50,827 bases of DNA from Fusobacterium sp. SYSU M8D902 (GTDB taxonomy: Bacteria > Fusobacteriota > Fusobacteriia > Fusobacteriales > Fusobacteriaceae). The notes beneath the pieces are model-generated. The model ran no database searches, had not been told where the DNA came from, and worked only from the letters and a program-made list of their open reading frames with translations. The DNA lies in contig NZ_JBEFNA010000017.1 of NCBI RefSeq assembly GCF_040199715.1, forward strand, positions 1 to 50,827, read 5' to 3'. Made by a program: the position numbers and the translations under genes. This document shows, one piece after another, positions 1-8,604 of this stretch (position 1 is its first letter; each line of letters starts with the position of its first letter).

Positions 1-120
1 TAGGGTAAATTTACAATGGATTTTTTATTGAAATTTTATGCTGCAACTTCTTGGAATTCTATTATACACCAAACATTCTAGTACTCATAGATATAATAGC
101 ACTCTAAATACTTTCTAGTC

Positions 121-162
121 AAATAAAAGAGAGAAAATGTCAATTCCTAACATCTTCTCTCT
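121..162 (-). terminator. Intrinsic terminator of the amino acid ABC operon
   Basis: On the minus strand the arms at 150-162 and 128-140 form a stem of about 13 bp with one mismatch, and an A/T-rich tract that is T-rich on the transcript (127-121) follows. It lies 19 bases beyond the stop of the substrate-binding protein gene. Bases 1-120 show no gene that I can support. Confidence 0.8.
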
Positions 163-180
163 TTCCTTTAATATTTATTA

Positions 181-906
181 TTAGTTAAAATATTTTTTTA
201 ATAACTTGTCATAAGTTCCATTAGCTTTTATCTCATTTAATCCCTTTTCTAACTTTTCTAATAACTCTTTATCATTTTTTCTAACAGCAATAGCATATTT
301 CTCTTGAGCACTTTCAGCCTCTGCTATTTGAAGTCCTGAGTTTTGTTTTACATAGTTTTCAGCAGGTTCAGAGTCTAAAACTACAGCATCTATCTTATCA
401 GCTTTTAAAGCCATTATACCAGCATATGCTGCGTTATATCTCTCAATCTTAACTCCTTCCATATCACTTACTATTACATCTCCTGTAAATCCTAACATAA
501 CTCCAACTCTTTTTCCTTTTAGATCATCAAATGATTTTATACTGTTATTTCCCTCTTTTACTATAATAACTTGACTAGCAGTATAATAAGGTTGTGTAAA
601 AGATACCATTTTTTGTCTCTCTTCAGTTGCTGTCATTCCAGCTATTACCACATCAACTTTTTTCATCTGTAGAGCTGGTAATAATCCATCAAAAGCCATA
701 TCCTGTATTTTTATATCAGCATCTAATACCTTTCCAATCTCATTCATCATCTCTATATCAAACCCTACTATCTCCCCTTTTTCTAAATACTCAAAAGGAG
801 GAAACTCCGCATTTGTTCCCACATATATCTTCTCTTTAGCCATAGCTAAACTAGATAAAGATAAAACCATCAATCCCACTAAAACATTTTTTAACATTTT
901 TTTCAT
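181..906 (-). CDS. Polar amino acid ABC transporter substrate-binding protein
   Basis: Periplasmic solute-binding protein of family 3 (GlnH/ArtJ/HisJ type) that delivers an amino acid to the GlnP/GlnQ-like partners encoded just upstream. The N-terminus is a classic signal peptide: lysines, a hydrophobic core, and a likely signal peptidase I site after AMA near residue 23. No lipobox cysteine is present. The family pattern GTNAEFPPFEY opens the mature protein, and GFDIEMMNEIG follows. I chose the ATG at 906 because GGAG lies 10 bases upstream; a GTG at 915 would touch the ribosome site. Length (241 aa) is normal. The ligand cannot be read from sequence; a basic or polar amino acid is likely. 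Confidence 0.9.
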   Translation of the reverse strand: MKKMLKNVLVGLMVLSLSSLAMAKEKIYVGTNAEFPPFEYLEKGEIVGFDIEMMNEIGKVLDADIKIQDMAFDGLLPALQMKKVDVVIAGMTATEERQKMVSFTQPYYTASQVIIVKEGNNSIKSFDDLKGKRVGVMLGFTGDVIVSDMEGVKIERYNAAYAGIMALKADKIDAVVLDSEPAENYVKQNSGLQIAEAESAQEKYAIAVRKNDKELLEKLEKGLNEIKANGTYDKLLKKYFN

Positions 907-923
907 AATAAACACTCTCCTTA

Positions 924-1652
924 CTATTTGTTTAAAACTTTATTTAAAAACTCTTTTGTTCTATTATGTTTTGGATTAGAGAATAGTTCATTAGGAGTAG
1001 TATCTTCTAAAATTATTCCCCCATCCATAAAGAAAACTCTGTTAGCTACATTTTTAGCAAATCCCATTTCATGTGTTACTATTAACATAGTCATTCCTTC
1101 TTTAGCTAGATCTCTCATTACATCCAATACCTCTTTTATCATCTCAGGATCAAGAGCAGAAGTAGGTTCATCAAACAACATAATCTCTGGCTCCATTGCT
1201 AAAGCTCTAGCTATTGCTATTCTTTGCTTTTGCCCTCCAGATAATTGGTTTGGATAGACATTAGCTTTATCTTTAAGCCCAACTTTTTCAAGTAGTACAA
1301 TGGCTTTCTTTTCAGCTACCTCTTGTGATATATTTTTTAACTTCATTGGTGCTAGAGTTAAATTTTCCATAACTGTTTTATGTGGAAATAAGTTAAAATG
1401 CTGAAACACCATACCTACATTTTGACGAATTACATTTATATCAACTTCATCTGACATAATATCTTGATCTTTGATATAGATATGTCCCTTAGTTGGTTCT
1501 TCTAACTTATTTATGCATCTCAAGAATGTTGATTTTCCACTTCCTGAAGGTCCTATTATAGCTATAATATCCCCTTTATTTACCTGTGCATCTATCCCTT
1601 TTAGTACATTTAATTCTTCATAACTTTTAAAAAGTTTTTCTATCTTAATCAC
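924..1652 (-). CDS. Amino acid ABC transporter ATP-binding protein (GlnQ-like)
   Basis: Cytoplasmic ATPase of a polar amino acid importer. Walker [10 protein letters not shown] lies near residue 34, the ABC signature LSGGQKQR in the middle, and Walker B with D-loop [13 protein letters not shown] after it, followed by the switch histidine in VTHEMGFA. At 242 aa it has the usual length for GlnQ/ArtP/HisP. It overlaps the permease gene upstream by 8 bases, so the two are translationally coupled. The binding-protein gene follows after 17 bases, giving a three-gene operon in the order permease, ATPase, binding protein. Confidence 0.95.
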   Translation of the reverse strand: MIKIEKLFKSYEELNVLKGIDAQVNKGDIIAIIGPSGSGKSTFLRCINKLEEPTKGHIYIKDQDIMSDEVDINVIRQNVGMVFQHFNLFPHKTVMENLTLAPMKLKNISQEVAEKKAIVLLEKVGLKDKANVYPNQLSGGQKQRIAIARALAMEPEIMLFDEPTSALDPEMIKEVLDVMRDLAKEGMTMLIVTHEMGFAKNVANRVFFMDGGIILEDTTPNELFSNPKHNRTKEFLNKVLNK

Positions 1653-2355
1653 TTACTTTCAACCCCTTTTCTACTTTTCTCATAAATCTTGTAAACATAG
1701 CTGTCATTACTAAATATATTAATCCAACTGCTAATAATGGTTCAACTCCTCTATAAGTTTGACTTGTAATTATATTAGCTGAACGAAGTAGGTCAACTCC
1801 ACCTATAAAACCTACTATAGAAGTCTCTTTTAAAAGTGTTATAAACTCACTTACAAGAGCTGGTAGTATCTTTTTGATAGCTTGAGGTACTACAATCTCT
1901 TTCATTGCTTGTCCATAGTTCATTCCTAAGGCTCTTGCTGCCTCCATCTGTCCTTTATCTAGTCCCTCTATTCCTGCTCTAATTATCTCTGCAACATAAG
2001 CTCCTGAGTTAATTCCAAATGATATTGCTGCAATTACAAGTATTGGTGTATCTCTTAAACTTCCAACAAATATTAGATTTGCAAGTATCATCAACTGTAC
2101 TACTGCTGGTGTTCCTCTTATTAAATCTACATAAGCAAATGCTATTTTAGATAAAGGATTAAATTTTTTCCAGTTCTTAGTATGCTTAAATGGATAAAAA
2201 TGTGAAAGTTGTAACAAGGCTATAAATATTCCTAAAGCTATTCCAATAATAGCTGCCAAAGCTGTTGTTCCAACTGAGAATGCTAGTCCATCCAAGATAT
2301 ACTTATATCTCTCCCCTCCAATAAAAATCTCTTTTAACAGTGTTAAGTATTCCAT
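1645..2355 (-). CDS. Amino acid ABC transporter permease (GlnP-like)
   Basis: Membrane component of the polar amino acid importer, HisM/GlnP family. Several hydrophobic spans are visible, and the EAA loop that docks the ATPase is recognisable in the C-terminal half as [20 protein letters not shown], followed by the [12 protein letters not shown] segment typical of this family. The family motif [10 protein letters not shown] is near residue 97. GGAGG lies just before the ATG. A single permease gene suggests a homodimeric channel. It is the first gene of the operon, immediately downstream of the 2396-2427 terminator. No strong promoter is visible in the short leader. Confidence 0.93.
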   Translation of the reverse strand: MEYLTLLKEIFIGGERYKYILDGLAFSVGTTALAAIIGIALGIFIALLQLSHFYPFKHTKNWKKFNPLSKIAFAYVDLIRGTPAVVQLMILANLIFVGSLRDTPILVIAAISFGINSGAYVAEIIRAGIEGLDKGQMEAARALGMNYGQAMKEIVVPQAIKKILPALVSEFITLLKETSIVGFIGGVDLLRSANIITSQTYRGVEPLLAVGLIYLVMTAMFTRFMRKVEKGLKVSD

Positions 2356-2395
2356 TGTTCCTCCTTAAATATATTATATAAATTTATTTTTTTAT

Positions 2396-2427
2396 AAAAA
2401 AAATACAGACACGAAAATGTCTGTATT
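2396..2427 (-). terminator. Strong intrinsic terminator ending the short 2.4-2.7 kb transcript
   Basis: Perfect 10-bp arms (2418-2427 and 2402-2411) close a 6-base loop and are followed on the minus strand by eight T. It sits between the small transcription unit and the amino acid ABC operon, so that operon probably has its own promoter. Confidence 0.88.
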
Positions 2428-2469
2428 ACATACTAAAATAAAACTTAACTTCAAATACTTAATAAATAT

Positions 2470-2617
2470 TTAAAAGTCATCAACTCTATGCTCATAAAGA
2501 TATATCTCAATATCTCTAATCTTTTCAAGAAGATAAATGTAATTCAGTCAATTTCAAAGACAAGGTAACTATATTATTTTGTTGTTTATTTTTCCTTATC
2601 CTTAAATTCCTTAACAT
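2470..2617 (-). pseudogene. Small ORF, probably frameshifted (or a small RNA)
   Basis: An ATG at 2617 with an excellent GGAGG site 8 bases upstream opens a 30-codon frame (MLRNLRIRKNKQQNN...) that stops at 2525. The +1 frame, open from 2547 to a stop at 2470, continues in protein-like fashion (YIYLLEKIRDIEIYLYEH, then RVDDF). Removing one base between about 2547 and 2555 would join the two into a basic-then-acidic protein of about 48 residues. It could be a decayed small gene, a programmed frameshift, a sequencing error, or chance within a small RNA. I recognise no family. It lies inside a unit with a consensus promoter and a strong terminator. Confidence 0.4.
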
Positions 2618-2649
2618 TTACTCTTCCTCCTTTTGTTTTAATTTTCTTG

Positions 2650-2678
2650 ATTATACTCTAATTTTTTTTAATTGTCAA
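2650..2678 (-). promoter_or_regulatory. Perfect-consensus sigma-70 promoter
   Basis: Minus strand TTGACA (2673-2678), 17-base spacer, TATAAT (2650-2655). The -35 box lies inside the last codons of the aminotransferase gene. The predicted start is near 2643, and the transcript would run about 245 bases to the terminator at 2396-2427. Confidence 0.85.
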
Positions 2679-3870
2679 TATTTTTTTTGTTATATTCTTC
2701 CAAAGCTCTTCTTAGGACTATCATTGCATTCTCTATATCATCAATATTAGTACAGAATGAGAATCTTACCTCTTGTTCTCCTCTTCCCTCTGTTTGATAG
2801 AATCCTGGCCCTGGTGCTATGAGAATAGTTTTACCATCATAGGAATAATCAGTCAATAACCATTTAGCAAACTTCTCTGCATTATCAATAGGAAGTTTAG
2901 CAAAGATATAGAAAGCTCCCTCAGGTTTTGAACACACTACACCTGGAATTTTTTGTAAATATCCAAATAGAAGATCTCTCCTACTCTTGTATTTTAATTT
3001 AACATCTTCCAAGTAGCTATCCATTGTATTGATAAGATTTGCAGCAGCATGTTGTTCTATAGTTGAAACACAAAGTCTAGCTTGACAAAACTTCAAAATA
3101 TAGTTCATAAGCTCATGGTTTTTACTAGCAATAAGTCCAATTCTCGCACCACAAGCACTATAATGTTTTGAAATACTATCAACTAGTATAACTCTATCCT
3201 TTAGATCATCCATCTTCATAATTGAAGTATAATCTATATTATCATAGACAAACTGCCTATAAACTTCATCAGCTATTATATATAAATTATGTTTTTTAGC
3301 TATCTCTCCTATCATTAGAATCTCTTCTTTTGTATATACAGTTCCTGTTGGATTGACAGGATTAGAAAACATAATTGCTCTTGTTTTTGGTGTTATTAAT
3401 TTTTCAATTTCCTCTTGAGTTGGTAAATGAAAACTATTCTCTATTGTTGTGGGTATAGCTCTAACCTTTGCTCCTGCAAATGTAGAGAAACTCGAATAGT
3501 TAGAGTAAAAAGGTTCAGGTATTAATACCTCATCTCCCTCATTACAAATAGCCATTAAAACAAATAATATAGCTTCACTTCCACCCTGAGTTATCAATAT
3601 ATCCTCTTCATCAATGTCTATTCCACTAAGTTTATAACTTTTTACAAAACTCTCCCTTAATTTTAATATCCCCTTTGAATCTGAGTATGTAACTATTTTC
3701 TCTTTATAATTATTTAATCCTTCAAAAAAAGAATCTGGAGTAACTATATTAGGTTGTCCTATATTTAGTCTATATACTTTGATTCCCCTTTTCTCTGCTT
3801 CATCAGCAAGAGGAATTAATTTTCTTATTGGAGAAAAATTCATCTCTAAAGCTCTATTTGATATTTTCAT
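2668..3870 (-). CDS. Pyridoxal-phosphate aminotransferase, class I/II
   Basis: Fold-type I PLP aminotransferase of the aspartate/alanine type. The family landmarks are in order: RLNIGQPN near the N-terminus, SNPVNPTGTVY, the aspartate-tyrosine element IIADEVYRQF, the PLP-lysine region VDSISKHYSACGARIG, and the C-terminal substrate arginine in EVRFSFC. Length of 400 aa is normal. The ATG at 3870 is preferred: the GAGGG site is 6 bases upstream of it but directly abuts the alternative ATG at 3876. The amino donor and acceptor cannot be told from sequence. A neighbouring symporter and amino acid ABC importer suggest amino acid catabolism. Confidence 0.9.
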   Translation of the reverse strand: MKISNRALEMNFSPIRKLIPLADEAEKRGIKVYRLNIGQPNIVTPDSFFEGLNNYKEKIVTYSDSKGILKLRESFVKSYKLSGIDIDEEDILITQGGSEAILFVLMAICNEGDEVLIPEPFYSNYSSFSTFAGAKVRAIPTTIENSFHLPTQEEIEKLITPKTRAIMFSNPVNPTGTVYTKEEILMIGEIAKKHNLYIIADEVYRQFVYDNIDYTSIMKMDDLKDRVILVDSISKHYSACGARIGLIASKNHELMNYILKFCQARLCVSTIEQHAAANLINTMDSYLEDVKLKYKSRRDLLFGYLQKIPGVVCSKPEGAFYIFAKLPIDNAEKFAKWLLTDYSYDGKTILIAPGPGFYQTEGRGEQEVRFSFCTNIDDIENAMIVLRRALEEYNKKNIDN

Positions 3871-3970
3871 AAACATCCCTCTTTCCTAAATATTTTTAAT
3901 TTATTTATTCATTCTATCATATCTTAAAAAAAAATTCAAAATATTTATTATAAATTCATAATATTTTCAT

Positions 3971-4014
3971 AAAAAAATACACTCAAAACTTTCAAACTAA
4001 GTTTCAAGTGTATT
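3971..4014 (-). terminator. Intrinsic terminator of the symporter gene
   Basis: Arms at 4014-3999 and 3991-3976 form a long stem with two mismatches and a short loop, then a run of T on the minus strand (3977-3971). It lies 11 bases past the symporter stop codon. Confidence 0.85.
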
Positions 4015-4024
4015 AAATACTTAA

Positions 4025-5356
4025 CTATTTATTATATACATCTTCATCTAACATATGCTCACTCTTAGCTACATATATACTTGCAGCACTATCTCCAATT
4101 ACATTTAGAGAAGTTACTAACATCTCAATTGGTCTATTAATAGCAAGTATCAATGAGTATGTCAATATAGCAGTATCATTTACATATCCAAGTCCTGATA
4201 AGATTGTAAATAACACTATTGCTCCTGCCCCTGGTGCAGCAGGTGTTCCAACTGAAGCTATAAGAGCTAAAATTCCAATAATAAATATATTTGATAGCCC
4301 TAGATCATATCCAGCTGTAGTTGCTACGAAAACAGCTGCAATAACTTGCATTATAGCTGTTCCATTCATATTTGTTGTCATTCCTAAAGGAAGAACGAAA
4401 GAGGCTATATCGCTATTTACTCCTAATTCCTCTACTGTTGTTTTCTTATTTAATGGTAATGTAGCAGCACTTGAAGATGTTGAGAATCCAAATAAAGCTA
4501 CTTTTGCTGCTTTTTTTACAAAAGGTAATGGATTTAATTTAGTAGAAACTGCTATTAATATTGAATATCCAAATATAAGGAATAAAAATAGTGTAATAGT
4601 TGTAGATACAACATATATTAAAGCAGGTTTTAAATGCTCTACTCCATATGCAGCAAATGTTCTTGTCAATAGTACAAATATTGCTATTGGTCCAAAAACA
4701 TTGATAACAAATGTTAAAAATTTAATTACAATATCATTTATCTCTTGTAAAAACCCTTTTACATATTTAGAATTTTCTCCTAGAGAGTTTATACATAATC
4801 CAGTAGAAACTGCCAAGAAAACAGTTGCTAGAACTCCACCATTTTGAGAAAAGGCAGCAAATATATTGTTTGGAACCATTTGAATTAACATAAGCAATGG
4901 ATTACTTCCAGTTTTACCAGCTACAACATTTACTCCTGACTCTATGTGAATATTAAATGCCCCTGATAGATTTAAAGCCATTCCTACAAATCCAGCTAAG
5001 ATTAAAGCAAATATAGATGAAACTAAGAAGAATCCCAATGTTTTATATGAAATACGTCCCAATTTTCTAGTGTCACTTATATGACATATTGCAAGTGTTA
5101 TTGAAGTATATACCATTGGTATAATTACAAGTTGTAACGAATTTATGAAAAGTTGTCCCACTATATAGAAAAGTCCTAAAGCTTTTTCTCCACCCTTAGC
5201 ACTAATGTCTTGGAATAGTAAAAAGTTTATAAATTTCCAAGTTGGACTATTTACTCCCAATCTCTCTCTTAAAAAAATACATAAAAATCCAGCAAGTATA
5301 CCTAACACCAAAGCTATACTCATCTTAATAGCAAGTGTATTAGTATTTTTTTTCAT
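4025..5356 (-). CDS. Dicarboxylate/amino acid:cation symporter (DAACS family)
   Basis: Inner-membrane secondary transporter of the glutamate/aspartate/serine-threonine (GltP/SstT/DctA) family. There are about eight hydrophobic spans plus the two re-entrant elements. The serine-rich first hairpin appears as FSTSSSAATLPL, and the substrate/sodium site as LGMTTNMNGTAIMQ (NMDGT-like, with Asn in place of Asp). The second hairpin with GTPAAPGAGAIV follows, and NVIGDSAAS near the end is the conserved TM8 segment. I chose ATG 5356, eight bases after AGGAGG, over ATG 5362, which is two bases after it. It is a single-gene unit with its own promoter and terminator. Confidence 0.93.
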   Translation of the reverse strand: MKKNTNTLAIKMSIALVLGILAGFLCIFLRERLGVNSPTWKFINFLLFQDISAKGGEKALGLFYIVGQLFINSLQLVIIPMVYTSITLAICHISDTRKLGRISYKTLGFFLVSSIFALILAGFVGMALNLSGAFNIHIESGVNVVAGKTGSNPLLMLIQMVPNNIFAAFSQNGGVLATVFLAVSTGLCINSLGENSKYVKGFLQEINDIVIKFLTFVINVFGPIAIFVLLTRTFAAYGVEHLKPALIYVVSTTITLFLFLIFGYSILIAVSTKLNPLPFVKKAAKVALFGFSTSSSAATLPLNKKTTVEELGVNSDIASFVLPLGMTTNMNGTAIMQVIAAVFVATTAGYDLGLSNIFIIGILALIASVGTPAAPGAGAIVLFTILSGLGYVNDTAILTYSLILAINRPIEMLVTSLNVIGDSAASIYVAKSEHMLDEDVYNK

Positions 5357-5403
5357 TATCATTTCCTCCTAATATTATATTATTTTAAAAACTTCTAACA
5401 GTT

Positions 5404-5432
5404 ATTATAAGATAAATTAGGAGTTATGTCAA
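5404..5432 (-). promoter_or_regulatory. Perfect-consensus promoter of the symporter gene
   Basis: Minus strand TTGACA (5427-5432), 17 bases, TATAAT (5404-5409). The predicted 5' UTR is about 40 bases. It lies in the 100-base gap after the cobalamin/ABC unit, where I see no convincing terminator. Confidence 0.87.
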
Positions 5433-5457
5433 AGATTTTTTTCACAAAATTGACACA

Positions 5458-6900
5458 TTATTTAGCTAATGAAAATAATTTTTGAGTGTATTCATTTGTT
5501 ATAGTAATTTCATCAGAATTTTTAATTCTTTCTATTATCTCTCCTCTATATATCACTAAAATTGAATCACAGAGAGATTCGATAACTTCTAAATTATGTG
5601 AAATTATTAAATAGGATATATTTTTTTCAACCTTTATCTTTTTTAAGAGATTTAGAATTTGGATTTGAGTAGATTTATCTAGGCTACTTGTAGGCTCATC
5701 TAAAATTAACAATTTAGGTTCTGACAGCAACGCTCTCGCTATACATATTCTCTGTACCTGTCCACCACTAAATTGCTTTGGATATTTTTCTAAGCTCTCT
5801 TTTTCTAGGCCAACTTCTAATAAAATTTTACTAATTTTATCAATATCTTTTGTAACATCTCCCAAAATATTTTTAATTTTTCTATACGGATTCAATGCTC
5901 CTACACTATTTTGGAATATTATTTGTATCATATTTCTATTATTTTTAAAAAACTCTTTATTCAAAAGCTTATTATATAGATATATCTCTCCTCTATCTTG
6001 TTTTTCTAGTCCTACAAGCACCTTAGCCAACGTAGTTTTACCATTTCCACTCTCACCTATTATTCCAATACTACTATCCTCTAAGATTTTAAAATTTATA
6101 TCTTTGAGTACCTCTTTATCTCCATAACTTTTATAAAGATTTTCTACTGATAAAAGTATCTTTTTATCTAATTTCTCTAAATTTAAATCATTTTTTAAAA
6201 ATTTATTATGTAGTAATTTTTTTGTATATTCATTTTTAGGAGAAAAGAGAACCTCATCTTTTCTCCCATATTCTACTATTTCTCCATTTTTCATTACACA
6301 GATATCATCAGATAAATCTGAAATAACTTTTAAGTCATGAGATATTACTATCATTGTTTTTTTCTCTTTTTTCTGTATATCATAAAGAAGTTTTAAAATC
6401 TCATTTTGTGTAATTGTATCTAAACTGCTAGTAAATTCATCAGCTATTATGAGTTTACTTTCCATAAGTAGAGCAAAAGCAATATTTATTCTCTGCAACA
6501 TTCCTCCACTCAGCTCATAAGGATATAAATTTAAAACTGTTTCAGGATTATTTATCTTTACTCTTTTTAAAATTTTTATAGCTTTACTCTTTTTTTCACT
6601 ATATGAAATATTTTCCATTAATTCATATAAATGGCTTTTTATCTTCATTAAAGGATTGAAAGCAGAATTAAAATCTTGTGGGATTAAAGCTACTTTATCA
6701 ATATTTAATTCTAATTTTCCCTCTATACTCCACTTCTTATCAAGAATATTTAGTATACTAGAAATCAATGTCGTTTTTCCACTTCCACTTTTTCCAACAA
6801 TTCCTAAAACCCGTCCCTCTTCCAATATTAAATTTATTGAGTTAAGTATTTTTTTCTCTTTTATACACACAGATAAATTTTCTATTTTTAATATTTCCAT
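5458..6900 (-). CDS. Fused double ATP-binding protein of a nickel/peptide-type ABC importer
   Basis: Two complete ABC ATPase domains in one 480-residue chain, equivalent to DppD/NikD joined to DppF/NikE. Domain 1 (about 1-235) has Walker A GKSGSGKTT, signature LSGGMLQR and Walker B IIADEFTSSLD. Domain 2 (about 245-480) has GESGNGKTT, FSGGQVQR and LLILDEPTSSLD. Both retain the switch histidine (ISHDL, ISHNL). The short C-terminal extension with the cysteine-rich loop found in many oligopeptide ATPases is missing, as in nickel-type members. It starts 2 bases after the permease gene and is the last gene of the long cobalamin unit, so it likely powers cobalt, nickel or precursor uptake. Confidence 0.9.
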   Translation of the reverse strand: MEILKIENLSVCIKEKKILNSINLILEEGRVLGIVGKSGSGKTTLISSILNILDKKWSIEGKLELNIDKVALIPQDFNSAFNPLMKIKSHLYELMENISYSEKKSKAIKILKRVKINNPETVLNLYPYELSGGMLQRINIAFALLMESKLIIADEFTSSLDTITQNEILKLLYDIQKKEKKTMIVISHDLKVISDLSDDICVMKNGEIVEYGRKDEVLFSPKNEYTKKLLHNKFLKNDLNLEKLDKKILLSVENLYKSYGDKEVLKDINFKILEDSSIGIIGESGNGKTTLAKVLVGLEKQDRGEIYLYNKLLNKEFFKNNRNMIQIIFQNSVGALNPYRKIKNILGDVTKDIDKISKILLEVGLEKESLEKYPKQFSGGQVQRICIARALLSEPKLLILDEPTSSLDKSTQIQILNLLKKIKVEKNISYLIISHNLEVIESLCDSILVIYRGEIIERIKNSDEITITNEYTQKLFSLAK

Positions 6901-6902
6901 AT

Positions 6903-7682
6903 CTAATCCTTAATTATTTCATATTGGTTTTTTATCTCATTTCCTAATAAATTCACAGATATTACCATTATAAATATTACCACACCTGGGCCTATCATCA
7001 GTTCAGGTCTACTATATATATAATCTTTCCCTTCATTTATCATCATTCCAAGTTCTGAATATGGAGCTCTTACTCCAAACCCTAAAAAAGAATAACCAGC
7101 TAAGCTAAGAATAACACCTGCAAAACTATTAAAAGCTACTATCATAATTTGTGGAGTTATATTAGGAATCAAATCCTCTTTTAAAATTCTCCATTTAGGC
7201 TTATTTAAAAGAGTACTCATTATAATAAATTCTGAGCTCATAAGTTCTTTCGTCAAGTTTCTTGAAATTCTAGAATAATTTGTCCAAGAAACTAAAAGGA
7301 GAGATAGACCCAAACTAAAAGCACTACTCCCCATTATATTTACAATCAAAAGAACAATTATTATACTTGGAAATGAATCAAAGATATCTGTAATTCTAAT
7401 TATGATATTCTCTATTCTCCTATTACAATTTCCAGCAATAACTCCTAAACACATTCCTAATAATGCTGATAATATAGTTACAATCAAGGCTGTTAAAAAT
7501 GTTACCTGTATTCCCAATATTATTCTTGAAAAAATACATCTCCCTAAATAATCAGTTCCTAAAAAATATTTAAACGAAGGTGATAATAATTTTTTTTGTA
7601 AATTAATTGCTATTGGATCATTAGGAGATAAAAATTTACCAAATATAGATATAAACATAAACAAACTAACTATATATCTCAT
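6903..7682 (-). CDS. ABC transporter permease, DppC/NikC type
   Basis: Second membrane subunit of the nickel/peptide-type importer. The N-terminal segment ends in the family pattern HPFGTDYLGR-like, here SPSFKYFLGTDYLGRCIFSR. The following five hydrophobic spans and the EAA-like loop (FIIMSTLLNKPKWRILKEDLIPN) fit DppC/NikC. At 259 aa it is a short member with a reduced N-terminus. Its ATG overlaps the end of the preceding permease by 4 bases. The substrate is inferred only from its place in the cobalamin unit. Confidence 0.9.
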   Translation of the reverse strand: MRYIVSLFMFISIFGKFLSPNDPIAINLQKKLLSPSFKYFLGTDYLGRCIFSRIILGIQVTFLTALIVTILSALLGMCLGVIAGNCNRRIENIIIRITDIFDSFPSIIIVLLIVNIMGSSAFSLGLSLLLVSWTNYSRISRNLTKELMSSEFIIMSTLLNKPKWRILKEDLIPNITPQIMIVAFNSFAGVILSLAGYSFLGFGVRAPYSELGMMINEGKDYIYSRPELMIGPGVVIFIMVISVNLLGNEIKNQYEIIKD

Positions 7683-8602
7683 TCCTCTTTCTCCTTCATC
7701 CTTGGATTAATCCAATAACAAATTAAACTACTTATCTCTGTTGAGATGATAAAGAGAGTAGAGACTAAAAAAATATATCCTTGTATTATAGGATAATCTC
7801 TTCCATCAATAGCTTCTACTATCATCTTTCCTAGTCCTGGCCATGCAAATATATTCTCAATTATTACAGTTCCACCTAATAAGCTTCCAATCGTTTTTCC
7901 AAATGAAGTTATTATAGGAGTTAATGAATTTAATAAAGCATAGTTTATCAATATCCTTTTTTTATTTACTCCTCTTAATTTTGCATATTTTATAAAGTCT
8001 TTCTTTAAAACTATCAAAATATTTTCTTTAATCAGTTGTGTATAATATCCTATATATGATAAAGACAAAGTTATTCCAGGTAGTATTATACTATTTTTTG
8101 CATAAGCACCTGAAATTGGGAGTAATTTAAATTTTACTCCCAATAAACTAATAAATATATATCCTAACCAAAATTTAGGAAAAGACATTCCTATTAAACT
8201 TAACCACTTTATAATCTTATCAAAAACTGTATTTTGTTTTACAGCTGAAAAAATACCCAATGGAAAACTTATAAAAATTATTATTCCAATTGAAAAAATC
8301 ATTAATTTTAACGAATAAATAAATGAAACTTTCATATAATTATATACATCTAAACCACTTATATATGATTTCCCTAAGTTTAAATTAAGAATATTTTTTA
8401 ACCAAATATAGTATTGTTTCCATATTGGAATATTTAATCCCATCTCCCTTTCAATATATTTCAAATTATCTTCGGTTAATGGAAGATTAAAGGTATTTAG
8501 ATAAGCTATTCTAGGATCTCCTGGAATAATTCTTGTCACCATAAAAGCGATACAAGATGTTATAAAAAATAAGATCAATATATTTATTATTTTCTTAAAC
8601 AT
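7679..8602 (-). CDS. ABC transporter permease, DppB/NikB type
   Basis: First membrane subunit of the nickel/peptide-type importer. The family start is clear: a first hydrophobic span followed by VTRIIPGDPR, then a periplasmic loop with YWLKNILNLNLGKSY. Six spans are visible, and the docking loop YAKLRGVNKKRILINYALLN precedes the last ones. IENIFAWPGLGKMIVEAI is the characteristic C-terminal DppB/NikB signature. Length of 307 aa is normal. It begins 2 bases after the binding-protein gene, so the four transport genes are coupled. Confidence 0.92.
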   Translation of the reverse strand: MFKKIINILILFFITSCIAFMVTRIIPGDPRIAYLNTFNLPLTEDNLKYIEREMGLNIPIWKQYYIWLKNILNLNLGKSYISGLDVYNYMKVSFIYSLKLMIFSIGIIIFISFPLGIFSAVKQNTVFDKIIKWLSLIGMSFPKFWLGYIFISLLGVKFKLLPISGAYAKNSIILPGITLSLSYIGYYTQLIKENILIVLKKDFIKYAKLRGVNKKRILINYALLNSLTPIITSFGKTIGSLLGGTVIIENIFAWPGLGKMIVEAIDGRDYPIIQGYIFLVSTLFIISTEISSLICYWINPRMKEKEE

Positions 8603-8604
8603 TG

